DNA from: Lysinibacillus agricola
Lineage (GTDB): Bacteria > Bacillota > Bacilli > Bacillales_A > Planococcaceae
NCBI RefSeq assembly: GCF_016638705.1
Contig: NZ_CP067341.1
Coordinates: 995,501 to 1,059,500 of the forward strand
Direction: 5' to 3'
DNA: 64,000 nt
A model generated the notes under the pieces. The model was given only the letters and a program-made list of their open reading frames with translations, was not told the origin of the DNA and did not search any database. The translations under genes were made by a program, and so were the position numbers. The number at the start of each line of letters is the position of its first letter. The first letter of the stretch is position 1. Of this stretch, positions 35,255-44,460 are shown one piece after another.

Positions 35255-36610
35255 GTGCCCTGGAAAAAATCATCAAATAGACTTGTAACCCCTTTTCAGG
35301 TACTTGTTTCTTATTATTTTATAGCTATAGCGATTTCCTTCCTGTTACTACGGCTACCTGGCGTTCACCAAGAAGGTGTGAAAGTTTCATTATTAGATAG
35401 CTTGTTTACTGCAGTTAGTGCAGTTAGTGTAACAGGTTTAACAACATTTAATATATCTGAGAGCTATACAACATTTGGGCTCGTGATGGTCCTTGTCATT
35501 TTACAGCTTGGGGCAATTGGTATAATGTCACTAGGTACCTTTGTTTGGTTACTTGTTGGGAAAAAAATTGGTATGCGTGAGCGTCAATTGATTATGATTG
35601 ACCATAACCAATACAATTTGTCAGGGGTTGTTCAATTAATTCGAGAAATATTGAAAATCTTAATTGGCATTGAAGTGATGGGGGCATTTATTTTAACGTT
35701 GCACTTTACCAATTACTTCGATACTTTGGAAGAAGCCTTGATTCATGGTGTCTTTGCCTCCGTTTCAGCTACTACAAATGGGGGCTTTGATATTACTGGT
35801 ATGAGTTTACTACCGTTTCATAACGATTACTTTGTTCAAGCGATAACAATGGTGCTAATTGTGCTTGGCGCGATAGGCTTCCCAGTTTTAATTGAAGTGA
35901 AAACCTTTTTACTTAATCGCCATGCAAATTTCCGCTTTAGTTTATTTACTAAAATAACAACTTCCACATATGCAATTTTATTTGCAGTAGGGGCTGTCGT
36001 TATTTTACTGCTTGAATCATTCCATTCCTTTAAGGGAATGCCTTGGCATGAGGCTCTGTTTTCTGCAATGTTCCATTCTGTTTCAACACGATCAGCTGGA
36101 CTTACGACGTATGATGTAACAACCTTTAGTGAAGCAACAGATATTTTTATGAGTTTTTTAATGTTTATTGGCGCCTCACCGAGTTCAGTTGGTGGTGGGA
36201 TACGTACAACAACGTTTGCAATGGCCATTCTATTCCTAATTACCTTCTCACGAGGAAGAGAGGATATTCAAGTATTCGGACGTGAAATACATTTAATTGA
36301 TGTATTCCGCTCGTTTGTTGTTATCTTATTGGCATTCTTTATGGTATTAGTAGCGACAATTATTTTACTCATTACTGAGCCACATGCGTCACTGATTCAA
36401 ATTATTTTTGAAATTACATCAGCGTTCGGAACGTGTGGGATGTCTTTAGGGATCACCTCTGACTTATCGGTAATTGGTAAAATTATCGTTATGATTTTAA
36501 TGTTTATTGGTCGTGTCGGATTAATTTCCTTCCTTTACACTCTAGGTGGTGGCGGTAGAGGTAAAAAATCTAATTATCACTATCCAAAGGAACGTGTAAT
36601 TATTGGGTAA
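35255..36610 (+). CDS. Ktr/Trk-type K+ transporter membrane subunit
   Basis: 451-aa K+-translocating subunit (KtrB/KtrD type), with four membrane-pore-membrane repeats. The filter-like segments are VSVTGLTTFN, ATTNGGFD, VSTRSAGLTTYD and SAFGTCGMS. GTG 35255 was chosen because AGGAAGGAG lies about 9 nt upstream; the frame also opens at TTG 35225. These proteins work with a cytoplasmic RCK subunit (KtrA/KtrC), which is not encoded nearby. No c-di-AMP riboswitch is seen ahead of it. Confidence 0.92.
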   Translation: MPWKKSSNRLVTPFQVLVSYYFIAIAISFLLLRLPGVHQEGVKVSLLDSLFTAVSAVSVTGLTTFNISESYTTFGLVMVLVILQLGAIGIMSLGTFVWLLVGKKIGMRERQLIMIDHNQYNLSGVVQLIREILKILIGIEVMGAFILTLHFTNYFDTLEEALIHGVFASVSATTNGGFDITGMSLLPFHNDYFVQAITMVLIVLGAIGFPVLIEVKTFLLNRHANFRFSLFTKITTSTYAILFAVGAVVILLLESFHSFKGMPWHEALFSAMFHSVSTRSAGLTTYDVTTFSEATDIFMSFLMFIGASPSSVGGGIRTTTFAMAILFLITFSRGREDIQVFGREIHLIDVFRSFVVILLAFFMVLVATIILLITEPHASLIQIIFEITSAFGTCGMSLGITSDLSVIGKIIVMILMFIGRVGLISFLYTLGGGGRGKKSNYHYPKERVIIG

Positions 36611-36929
36611 AGCACTAAACCATTGATATAAAGGCTTTTATGGAAGTCTATTCTTGAATTGCCCCTTTTTGTTCTCTTAAAGGTTACCTTTTGAGATAAT
36701 CTTCAAATTTATAGATGTAATGTGCAAGTAGGTGTTAGCTGTGACACAAAGTGGTGTGATGACTACGGACTGGCACTAGGATTGTATATCACAATTCAAC
36801 AACGTTGTTCAGTGTTTGTTGAGAATGGTTTAGTCATGTATGCTAGGTAAACCAACCAAAAAAGACCAGGTACTCGATTTATTTGACCTGGTCGGTTTAC
36901 TTATTAAATCTTGCTGAAGATACAGTTAT
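36611..36929. other. Intergenic region after the K+ transporter, with a leftward terminator
   Basis: GACCAGGT (36864-36871) pairs with ACCTGGTC (36886-36893); the T-run is on the minus-strand 3' side (AAAAAA on plus), so it acts on leftward transcription. No coding sequence recognised. Confidence 0.45.
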
Positions 36930-37111
36930 GGTGTCTGATACGTGTAAGGAAATTCGTGCAAAAAAAGATATAGGAAAAATGAAGAGCGGCTGCATAAGAG
37001 GAAATCTTTTGCAGCGTTTTTTTTGTGTTATCGTTTATTTTTGGTGGATCACTTGAACTATCGAGCATGATTGGGCCTCTCATTGGCAATCTATTCTTGA
37101 CGATTAAGTAG
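36930..37111 (+). pseudogene. Possible frameshifted membrane-protein remnant
   Basis: KNEERLHKRKSFAAFF runs into a T8 tract (37017-37024) and continues in the next frame as VLSFIFGGSLELSSMIGPLI, then LTIK and a stop at 37109. Looks like the tail of a small membrane protein broken by slippage. No start codon and no family recognised. An antisense ORF (36904-37116) was judged a shadow. From 37112 to 37490 the DNA is AT-rich, with nothing recognised. Confidence 0.3.
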
Positions 37112-37493
37112 CTCATAACTTATCTTGAACAGCTTCTTTTACTTCACCAAAGTTCGATTTTTTTTGATATACTTACTATTACAATTTGTCATTTACAAAG
37201 AAAATAATGTATAAAATCAGCATATAAGTGACTTCGTCATATAATTGTCAAAAAATTTAAAATTGTTTTTCCTGAATATAATGACTGTTGAGTGGGTAAT
37301 ATTTACAATGCAAAGGCATTAGTGACCTGAGAATTTCGTACTAAACTTTTTTAGGATAATTGTAATACCTCTACTAACATCTGATGACCATAAGAAAGCT
37401 ATCGGTTTTACTTAAAATAGGTACATTTGAAATGTAATTATTTGGATTCATTTTAGATTACTGATAAATTTAAGAGTTCTTTATGAATGTAAA

Positions 37494-37533
37494 AAAACGC
37501 TAATCCAATATTTATTAATGGACTAGCGTTTCT
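37494..37533. terminator. Terminator of the radical SAM gene
   Basis: AACGCTAATCCA pairs with TGGACTAGCGTT, one mismatch; A-run on the left supplies the T-run for the minus-strand transcript. Confidence 0.8.
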
Positions 37534-37535
37534 TA

Positions 37536-39275
37536 TTATACAGAGTGGATTGTTGCAAAGTATGGTGCTTGACCGAGACGGAAGTAAGTTAAAAGATAGG
37601 CATTTTTTTGTACAATTTTGCCATTTGAGAAATTTTGGTAATCTATGTGATGCGGAATAATGAGCGTATGTTTAAACAACTCTTTTTCAGATAGATTGAA
37701 GCTTGCGAATTCCTCACCTGCAATTGTAGGGTTTTCACGTAAAGCATTATAAAGTGTTTTTTGTTGCTCCTCTGTAGGGCGCTCCTTCCACCATAATTTA
37801 CGTGGCTGGAACTGCTGAGCCTTTAAATAATCCAGCTGCATTAAGCTTTGAATAACATTTAAATTAGCACCCTCTACAGTTTCTAAAAACATTAATAAAC
37901 GACGGAATAAATCCTCAAGCTGATGACCGATACGTGACCAACCCTTTGTTTCCCAATACGTACCGAAATTTTGGAAGAAATCAAATGGCGTTTCAAACAC
38001 TTCAGTTACTAAGTATTCAATCGTATGATCCATACGGTGATCATTCCAGTATTTCTCAAGTACATCCTCTGCATGTTTAATGCGTACAATATCATCAAAT
38101 GTTAAGACATTGTTTGAGAAAATTTCGTAAGGAGCTAAGTCCACATAAGTATAGCCGAATTTTTCAGCCTCTAGACGAAGGCCTGTACCGCGCAGAAGTT
38201 TAAGGAAGCCAAGCTGTAATTCTTCTGGTCGCATGGCGAAAACATCATTAAAGGTTTGGCGGAAGCTTGCATAATCTTCCTCTGGTAAACCAGCGATTAA
38301 ATCTAAATGCTGATCAATCTTTCCACCTTCTTTGACCATCGTCACTGTACGCGTTAGTTTTTCAAAGTTTTGGCGGCGTTTCACAAGAGTATTTGTTAAA
38401 TCATTCGTCGACTGAACACCGATTTCAAAACGAAAAAGACCTTGTGGTGCGTTATCATTTAAAAACTGGATAACCTCAGGACGCATAATATCTGCGGTAA
38501 TTTCAAATTGGAATACAACCCCTGGCTTATGTTCATCGATTAAAAATTGGAACATTTCCATAGCATAGCTGCGGCTTATATTAAATGTACGGTCAACAAA
38601 TTTAATAATACGTGCACCATTGTCCATCAAGAATCGAATATCTTCTTTTATTTTTTCTCGGTTAAAATATCGAACACCTACTTCAATAGAAGATAAACAA
38701 AATTGACAGCTAAATGGACAGCCTCGACTTGTTTCGATATATTGAATTCGTTTGCTTAGATGTGGGAGATCCTCATCAAAGCGAAATGGACTTGGCAATT
38801 CACGTAAATCTACTTTTGGTGGTTGTGCGTGAATTCGCACTTTACCATCCTCTAAGTAGCAAATCCCTGGAACATCCTCTAATGCAATTTCTCCATGCAA
38901 ATAGCGGAGCAATTGTTTAAAGGAAGTTTCTCCTTCGCCCATAATAATGAAATCAACCTCTTCAATTCTCCGTAACCAATGATGGGTATCGTAAGAAACT
39001 TCAGGTCCCCCGAGCAAAATTTTAACATTTGGACAGACAGTTTTTAACATCTTGATAACGTGAATCGTTTCTTCAATATTCCAAATATAGCAACTAAATC
39101 CTACAATATCAGGTTTTTTTTGAAACAAATCTGATACAATATTAAAAGCGGGATCTTTAATTGTATATTCTGCAATGACTGGATTAAACTCCGGTAGAGC
39201 AGCACCTTTTAAATAACGCAATGCTAAATTTGTGTGAATATACTTTGCGTTTAAAGTAGTTAAAATAGTATTCAT
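37536..39275 (-). CDS. B12-binding-domain radical SAM protein
   Basis: 579 aa. The N-terminal cobalamin-binding-like domain (residues 1-135; GFSCYIWN, LLGGPEVSYD) is followed by a radical SAM core with the cluster motif CPFSCQFC near residue 187, and a C-terminal DUF4080-type region. Such proteins catalyse methylations or other radical reactions; the canonical DxHxxG B12 motif is not clear, so B12 use is uncertain. The substrate is unknown. ATG 39275 has AAGGAAGATTATTAA upstream. Widespread in Bacillaceae as a single gene. Confidence 0.88.
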   Translation of the reverse strand: MNTILTTLNAKYIHTNLALRYLKGAALPEFNPVIAEYTIKDPAFNIVSDLFQKKPDIVGFSCYIWNIEETIHVIKMLKTVCPNVKILLGGPEVSYDTHHWLRRIEEVDFIIMGEGETSFKQLLRYLHGEIALEDVPGICYLEDGKVRIHAQPPKVDLRELPSPFRFDEDLPHLSKRIQYIETSRGCPFSCQFCLSSIEVGVRYFNREKIKEDIRFLMDNGARIIKFVDRTFNISRSYAMEMFQFLIDEHKPGVVFQFEITADIMRPEVIQFLNDNAPQGLFRFEIGVQSTNDLTNTLVKRRQNFEKLTRTVTMVKEGGKIDQHLDLIAGLPEEDYASFRQTFNDVFAMRPEELQLGFLKLLRGTGLRLEAEKFGYTYVDLAPYEIFSNNVLTFDDIVRIKHAEDVLEKYWNDHRMDHTIEYLVTEVFETPFDFFQNFGTYWETKGWSRIGHQLEDLFRRLLMFLETVEGANLNVIQSLMQLDYLKAQQFQPRKLWWKERPTEEQQKTLYNALRENPTIAGEEFASFNLSEKELFKHTLIIPHHIDYQNFSNGKIVQKNAYLLTYFRLGQAPYFATIHSV

Positions 39276-39485
39276 TTAATAATCTTCCTTTCAATTTCTA
39301 ATTGTAACAGTCAAGTAGCTGTCATACAATATAATCCTTTTTACCTATTTATTTTGTGAACAGTTCGTGAAATAATTTTAAATACTTAAATTTACTAAAT
39401 TTTGTAATAATAGAATCGTACAGTCATAAAGTATAGTAAGGCTCAAAATTCGATTAAGAGGTTTTTTACTCTTTTGAAAGGTTAG

Positions 39486-40952
39486 GTGAGAAAGTTGAAG
39501 CAAAATGATATTAATCAATGTTTTGGAAATCTTATGAAAAGTACTTCGTCACCAACACTTATTCTTAATAAAGCAGGGAAAATTTTGAACGTGAATGAGG
39601 CTGCTATTAAACTTTTTAACCTTAATTTAACGTATATTGGCTACTTAGCTATGGACGAGCCATCAAATTTAAACTGGGCGAAGTTCGTCAAACAATTACA
39701 AAGTGATTTGAGATCAGAGGAAATCTTCAATATTAGAACAACTGGTAATGAGTTTGAAATGATGTCCTTCAAATGTTTTTATGATCCAAACACTGAAGAA
39801 ATTGTTGCGCAAATTTCAACGTTAAATAATGACATAGCTCATGAATTATATGTTAGCCAAGAGCAGGAGAGATCACAATCTTTCAATGCTTATGATAACT
39901 TACCTTACGCTGTTATTGTAAGTGACGCTAGCGGGATAATTCTTGGGCTAAATAAGTATGCTGAAATGTATTTGAAAATTGAAAAATCACAGCTTCTTCA
40001 TAAAGCACATCAACACATATTTGATACATTTTCGTTGAAGAAAGGTCAAATTACAACATACCTTTCTAAACTGATGGGTGAAAAGCATGCAAGTATTCAT
40101 GTAGTTGATGAAACTCAAGTTAGCAGAACTTGTTATTATGAAATTTCGAGTGTCTTTGATGAATATAACAATATTATTGTCACAGTCATTAATGATGAAA
40201 CAGAAAAGAAACAACTTCAACATAAAGTTGAGCATCAACAAGCTTTAAATGTTGTTGGTCAAATGGCATGCAGTATTGCCCATGAAATTCGTAATCCATT
40301 AACTTCTTTAAAGGGCTTTACTGAGTTATTAAAGCTAAATGCTGATGAGGAATCAAGCATGTATTTATCGGTCATTGATAGTGAACTCCAACGGATGGAA
40401 CAAATTTTATCCGAGCTTTTAGTATTGTCCAAGCCAACAAGCATGAAGGTAGAATTATTAGAGCTAGACAACATTGTGAAGCAAGTGATTGAGTTTATGT
40501 TACCAGATGCACTTATGAAAAATATTATGATTCAATATATTTCTGCTTCTACGCAAGTATATATTGGTGGCAATGAGAATCGTTTAAAGCAAGTATTCAT
40601 GAATCTTATTAAAAATGCGATGGAATCCATGAAAAGTGGTGGAACCATCACAGTAGAAATAAATGTTATTGATTGTGCGAGTGTAGAACTAATGATTAAA
40701 GACGAAGGTGTCGGCATGGACAGCGCTACCCTTCAAAACTTATTCCAACCTTTTTACACGACGAAATCAACAGGGACAGGACTAGGCCTTGCTTTCGTGA
40801 AAAAGGTGATTGAAGAGCATGAAGGTGTAATAGGTGTGAATAGTGAATTACAGAAGGGGACATGCTTCCACTTACAATTCCCAATTTACACATTTAATCA
40901 GATGGATACAATGGATGTATCCGCGAAGGATTCTGCTTATTTAGTAACATAA
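39486..40952 (+). CDS. PAS-domain sensor histidine kinase (sporulation-kinase-like)
   Basis: 488 aa, soluble by sequence, with two PAS-like domains (about residues 15-110 and 130-235) and a kinase core. H-box IAHEIRNPLTSLKGF (phospho-His near 262), N-box NLIKNAMESM, and G-boxes DEGVGMD and GTGLGLAFVKK are intact. This layout is that of KinA/KinE-type phosphorelay kinases acting on Spo0F, and no response regulator is adjacent. The start is ambiguous: GTG 39486 or TTG 39495, the latter better spaced from GGTGAG. A Spo0E-like phosphatase gene is at 43891. Confidence 0.9.
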   Translation: MRKLKQNDINQCFGNLMKSTSSPTLILNKAGKILNVNEAAIKLFNLNLTYIGYLAMDEPSNLNWAKFVKQLQSDLRSEEIFNIRTTGNEFEMMSFKCFYDPNTEEIVAQISTLNNDIAHELYVSQEQERSQSFNAYDNLPYAVIVSDASGIILGLNKYAEMYLKIEKSQLLHKAHQHIFDTFSLKKGQITTYLSKLMGEKHASIHVVDETQVSRTCYYEISSVFDEYNNIIVTVINDETEKKQLQHKVEHQQALNVVGQMACSIAHEIRNPLTSLKGFTELLKLNADEESSMYLSVIDSELQRMEQILSELLVLSKPTSMKVELLELDNIVKQVIEFMLPDALMKNIMIQYISASTQVYIGGNENRLKQVFMNLIKNAMESMKSGGTITVEINVIDCASVELMIKDEGVGMDSATLQNLFQPFYTTKSTGTGLGLAFVKKVIEEHEGVIGVNSELQKGTCFHLQFPIYTFNQMDTMDVSAKDSAYLVT

Positions 40953-41009
40953 AGAGAGTACTAATGGTTGCATAAACCACCGCGAAAGGCACAAAATCAA
41001 ATATTGCTT

Positions 41010-41039
41010 TTGACAACGCTTTTCTAATATCGCTATAAT
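41010..41039 (+). promoter_or_regulatory. Promoter of the marR-type gene
   Basis: TTGACA at 41010-41015, 18-bp spacer, TATAAT at 41034-41039. Both boxes are consensus. Confidence 0.75.
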
Positions 41040-41074
41040 GGCATGTATAAAGAGCGAATTGAGAGGAAAAGGAT

Positions 41075-41521
41075 ATGACGTCAGAAGATATAAAACAATC
41101 TTTAAAATTATACATTGTATTATCACGTGCGCATAAAGCAATTAATGAAACGACCCATCAATTTTTTCAAGAGAATGGATTAAACCCAACTGAGTTTGCT
41201 GTATTAGAGCTTCTTTATCATAAAGGAAGACAACCATTACAGCAAATTGGCAATAAAATTTTGCTAGCTAGTGGGTCTATTACGTATGTCATTGACAAGC
41301 TTGAAAAAAGAGGATATTTATTGCGTGTCTCTTGTCCATCAGATCGCCGTGTTACCTATGCAGATATTACTGATAAAGGTGAAGCATTTATGGGAGAACT
41401 ATTTCCAAAACATGAGCAGCATTTACATGAATTGATGAGTGTGCTTTCCGTTGAAGAAAAAGATCAAGCTATCACTTTATTAAAAAAATTAGGCCTGTCT
41501 ATTAAGGATTTGTCTTATTAA
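41075..41521 (+). CDS. MarR-family transcriptional regulator
   Basis: 148-aa dimeric winged-helix regulator. The recognition helix is in LLASGSITYVIDKLEKRGYL, and the wing contains CPSDRRVTYADITDKG, the DxR signature of MarR. It resembles MhqR/YkvE-type sensors of quinones and similar compounds in Bacillus, but the inducer is not readable. The ATG follows GAGGAAAAGGAT. No obvious target gene adjoins it; the consensus promoter overlaps no clear palindrome. Confidence 0.88.
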   Translation: MTSEDIKQSLKLYIVLSRAHKAINETTHQFFQENGLNPTEFAVLELLYHKGRQPLQQIGNKILLASGSITYVIDKLEKRGYLLRVSCPSDRRVTYADITDKGEAFMGELFPKHEQHLHELMSVLSVEEKDQAITLLKKLGLSIKDLSY

Positions 41522-41559
41522 AAAGAGTTGTCTCAATCCATTTGAGGCAACTTTTTTTA
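41521..41559 (+). terminator. Terminator after marR-type gene
   Basis: AAAGAGTTGTCTCAA pairs with TTGAGGCAACTTTTT, then more T. Confidence 0.88.
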
Positions 41560-41617
41560 TTTTGAACAGTAGCCGCGCTTTTGTTGATTAAAAAGGCTCT
41601 ACATCAAATGTTGAGCT

Positions 41618-41763
41618 GAGACACAATGCTTACGCACAAAAAATACTTGTTGCTGCCGCTTCGCTTACGCACAAAAAACACTTGTGGCCTCATGTGGCTC
41701 ATCGGACACCCCCAGGAAAGCGCCCAATTGGAACGGAAATCAATCTCGTTATGGTGATGAGCC
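41618..41763. repeat. Family A dispersed repeat, copy 4 (partial)
   Basis: The right half is conserved (ggctcatcggac..ccaggaaagcgccca..ggaacggaaatcaa..gttatggtgatgagcc). The left half is replaced by two 36-bp-type units. Fills the 41560-41776 gap. Confidence 0.65.
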
Positions 41764-41776
41764 TCATTTAAAATAA

Positions 41777-41832
41777 TAAAAAGACTGTAGAGCAAACAAG
41801 TCTTTCTAACAAGTTTGTCTACAGTCTTTTTT
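41777..41832 (-). terminator. Terminator of the Thr/Glu-rich lipoprotein gene
   Basis: A long stem, AAGACTGTAGA..CAAACAAG with CTTGTTTG..TCTACAGTCTT on the opposite arm, flanked by A- and T-runs on both sides. Confidence 0.85.
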
Positions 41833-41838
41833 GAATCA

Positions 41839-42537
41839 TTATTTTTTAGAAATAGTTGCTGCCATTTTAAGCATAGCATCTGTTAAATCTAGTTCGTCGT
41901 TATCGTGAATTATTAGTTTTGAAATTAAACCATCTTTTTCAAAAACAATGCCGATTACTTTTTCTTTTTCTGTATCAAAATTCACAACATAACCCTCAAT
42001 GTTTTTAACATCTTTAAATGCAGCTAGTTCCTCAGAAGTTAAAGCTACTGTTTCACCAACAGCATTCATATAATCTTGCATAGATGTTTTTGTATCATCA
42101 TAGCTTGATTGTGATGCATCAATTGTTTCGATACGCATAAATACTTCAGAATTTTCATTAGAAACTAACATGTCTTTACCTGGTTCTTCTTGAGTAAGTG
42201 TAAATCCAGGTAGCTGTTGCATTTTATAGCCTTGTTCAGCACTTTTAGATTCTGTTGCTTTTCCAGTCTTGTCTTCACCTTTTTGTACATAGTTAACTTC
42301 TTGTTCAGGCTTAGCTGAAGTGTCCGTATTGTCTTTATTTGTTTCATTTGATGTAGGCGTTTCTTGCGGTTCATCTACAGCTGTATCCTCAGATGATGGC
42401 TGTTGTTGTTCAGTCGTTGTATTTGCTGGCTCCTTTTTTTGAGCATCAGAATCCTCTGTTTTATCAGAAGTGTTACATCCTACGACTAAAACTGCTGTTA
42501 ATAATAATGCAGGTATAGAAAATAATCTTTTTTGCAT
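41839..42537 (-). CDS. Lipoprotein with low-complexity linker
   Basis: 232 aa. Type II signal peptide with lipobox VVGC (Cys 21), then about 65 residues rich in Glu, Thr, Gln, Ser and Asp that probably span the cell wall, then a compact C-terminal domain (about 100-232) with no family I can name. Expected on the outer membrane surface. ATG 42537 has AGGAGGGCTTTTC upstream. Monocistronic. Confidence 0.82.
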   Translation of the reverse strand: MQKRLFSIPALLLTAVLVVGCNTSDKTEDSDAQKKEPANTTTEQQQPSSEDTAVDEPQETPTSNETNKDNTDTSAKPEQEVNYVQKGEDKTGKATESKSAEQGYKMQQLPGFTLTQEEPGKDMLVSNENSEVFMRIETIDASQSSYDDTKTSMQDYMNAVGETVALTSEELAAFKDVKNIEGYVVNFDTEKEKVIGIVFEKDGLISKLIIHDNDELDLTDAMLKMAATISKK

Positions 42538-42601
42538 GAAAAGCCCTCCTTTTCTTTATTAAACGTTGGTAAAGATAAAATGTTTCCAAATTTTAATGTT
42601 A

Positions 42602-43216
42602 TCATGTTAAAGGTAACACTAAAAATAATAATAGTACAAAAACTACATGGGTTACAATAACAAGTGGCATACTTTTACGCCATTCATATAAAAAGCCCCA
42701 AATAAGGCTTGTTACAAGTGCAGCAATCATACCCAGCATAAAGCCACTAATAGCAATGGAGATGGCGCATAACATCGCAGTTACAATAACAGCAAAAGCA
42801 GGACGCATAAAGCGTTTTAGCTGTTGTTGAATATAGCCGCGCCAAAATAGTTCTTCACCAATGGCTACAATGAATACGAGTAATATATAGTGCCAAATAT
42901 TTTGTGGTCCATAGTTTGCTAAAAATTTTTGTACTGATTGTACTAAGGAATTATTAATGTGTGGTGCAAGCCAATAGCCAAAGCGTATAATACCATATGT
43001 TATTGTACCGTATCCAATACCAAAGAGTAAAAATTGCCAGGTAGGTAACTGATCTTCGATTTTACCAGCCAGAATTGCAATGGCAATACATACAAGTAAA
43101 GTAAATGCATACATGTACCAAAATACAGCTTGGTTAGCAAAGGTAAAAGCTAGCATGCCATAAACGAATAATAAAGAAAGGAGAAATATTATTGTTTGTT
43201 TCGAATTTGTAAGCAT
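42602..43216 (-). CDS. CPBP-family intramembrane metalloprotease
   Basis: 204-aa membrane protein with about six hydrophobic segments. The CPBP/Abi motif EELFWRGYIQQQL supplies the Glu pair and Arg; a later His (VTHVVFVL) completes the putative metal site. Members include Rce1-like proteases and bacteriocin immunity proteins; the substrate here is unknown. ATG 43216 was chosen because GGAGGTCGAAAT precedes it; the longer frame to 43246 has no site. Confidence 0.85.
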   Translation of the reverse strand: MLTNSKQTIIFLLSLLFVYGMLAFTFANQAVFWYMYAFTLLVCIAIAILAGKIEDQLPTWQFLLFGIGYGTITYGIIRFGYWLAPHINNSLVQSVQKFLANYGPQNIWHYILLVFIVAIGEELFWRGYIQQQLKRFMRPAFAVIVTAMLCAISIAISGFMLGMIAALVTSLIWGFLYEWRKSMPLVIVTHVVFVLLLFLVLPLT

Positions 43217-43246
43217 ATTTCGACCTCCATGCTTTAATTTTAACAA

Positions 43247-43287
43247 AAAAAAAGTCCCATATCATCTATAAAGATAAATAGGGACTA
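43247..43287 (-). terminator. Terminator of the DUF2187 gene
   Basis: AAGTCCCATATCATCT pairs with AGATAAATAGGGACT-type arms; the A-run on plus gives a T-run on minus. Confidence 0.7.
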
Positions 43288-43293
43288 TTCAGA

Positions 43294-43485
43294 CTATTGA
43301 GCTTCATTTGTATATAAAATTTTGTAACGTTTATGGTTGACGACCGTTTTCTCTTCAATTTCAAGGGAATCAAAATTCTCCATGTATGTTAAATCAACGA
43401 TCACCGAATTTTCATTTACTTTTTCGACTATACCTTGTAAGCCATCTTTAAACTCGATAATATTTCCAACTTCAGCTATTTTCAC
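43294..43485 (-). CDS. DUF2187 (YkvS-like) small protein
   Basis: 63 aa. Starts MKIAEVGNIIEFKDGLQGIVE and continues with VNENSVIVDLTYMENFD, the typical KOW-like beta fold of DUF2187 proteins of Bacillales. Function unknown; the fold suggests nucleic acid or protein binding. ATG 43485 follows AGGAGCTGACTGTCTGTG. Single gene with its own terminator. Confidence 0.85.
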   Translation of the reverse strand: MKIAEVGNIIEFKDGLQGIVEKVNENSVIVDLTYMENFDSLEIEEKTVVNHKRYKILYTNEAQ

Positions 43486-43609
43486 AGACAGTCAGCTCCT
43501 TCATCGACTAATAATATACAGTTTGCATGAAAAAAAGGGAAACGTAAAGCCTTTTTTAAATAATTCATAATTTGTTACACAAAATGATAAAAAGAAAGGA
43601 ATAGAATTA

Positions 43610-43798
43610 ATGGAAAAATACGAAAATATGATTAAACAATTACAAAATGGGGAAATAAACAGTGTAGAAATAGAAAAGGAACAATTTTATGAGTTTCGAG
43701 AAGTACTTGTAAAACATCCTTTATTTAAACATGTTAGAGGTGAGGCCAAACAAAATGGACGAGTGATTTACACTTATCAGGAAATTCCTAGAAGCTAA
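43610..43798 (+). CDS. Small conserved hypothetical protein
   Basis: 62 aa, acidic N-terminal helix (MEKYENMIKQLQNGEINSVE) and a basic C-terminal strand (GRVIYTYQEIPRS). ATG preceded by GAAAGGAATAG. Length, start context and codon use support a real gene; no family can be named with confidence. It precedes the Spo0E-like gene by about 90 bp in the same direction. Confidence 0.7.
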   Translation: MEKYENMIKQLQNGEINSVEIEKEQFYEFREVLVKHPLFKHVRGEAKQNGRVIYTYQEIPRS

Positions 43799-43890
43799 TT
43801 TGTCGAACATTGTCGTAAGTTAATGCTGTAAGAAATGAAATATAAATGTATAATAATGGTATGATTATTTGTGTGTGGAGGGTTGTATGA

Positions 43891-44067
43891 ATGGTCAATC
43901 TACTCTTGAAACAAATGGAACAAACTCGTGAGATGATGATTCGCTCAGGTGTAGAAAACGGGTTACAAAATGCGAAAACCATTCAACTGAGTCGCAGATT
44001 AGATCAGTTAATGAATACTTATTATAGACAGACAGCATTTGAAGACGAAGAAGATCAAGAAGATTGA
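43891..44067 (+). CDS. Spo0E-family aspartyl-phosphate phosphatase
   Basis: 58-aa helical hairpin protein. The family signature is visible in QLSRRLDQLMNTY (SxxLD). Spo0E-type phosphatases dephosphorylate Spo0A~P and delay sporulation. ATG 43891 lies 9 nt after GGAGG; an ATG 4 bp earlier gives a 14-codon out-of-frame peptide. The acidic tail EDEEDQED is unusual but compatible. A terminator follows at 44175. The KinA-like kinase at 39486 would act on the same phosphorelay. Confidence 0.8.
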   Translation: MVNLLLKQMEQTREMMIRSGVENGLQNAKTIQLSRRLDQLMNTYYRQTAFEDEEDQED

Positions 44068-44174
44068 AAGAATGTTCCAGTATTCAGAGTATAAACTTTT
44101 TAAATAGTATGTTTAAAAAGCATTTTCTGGGGAATACTTAATATGAACACAGCAACATTCTCATTTCCCCCTTT

Positions 44175-44208
44175 AGAGCAGTGATACCCCATCAACTGCT
44201 CTTTTTTT
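44175..44208 (+). terminator. Terminator after the spo0E-like gene
   Basis: AGAGCAGT pairs with ACTGCTCT, then seven T. Confidence 0.85.
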
Positions 44209-44216
44209 CTTATCTT

Positions 44217-44460
44217 CATTCAGCAAATGTTTTTGTAACGAAAGCAAAGCGACAGCAACAATGTTTATCTGCGCGAAAGCAAAATTGATTTACTCGTATA
44301 TATGCAGCACATAAGGTTTTTAGTACAAGTCAAAGAAGAGTTTGAATTATCCCACTTATTCAACTACACTGAAAGTTAAAATAAGTGCTAATGTTGGTTA
44401 TCTGAAAAGTGGTATAGAGAATCAATCGATAGCCTTTATAGCAAAGGAGCATTTTTACAT
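44217..44460. other. Intergenic region with a family B fragment
   Basis: Part of the 44068-44460 gap. cattcagcaaatg..cgaaagcaaagcgacagcaac resembles the internal units of the repeat families. The remainder is AT-rich and presumably contains the promoter of the dehydrogenase gene at 44461. Confidence 0.4.

Noticed and set aside
36904..37116. 70-codon minus-strand ORF ending just before a leftward terminator
   Set aside because: No ribosome-binding site was evident and the plus strand shows a more protein-like, frameshifted membrane segment; the terminator alone is not enough support.
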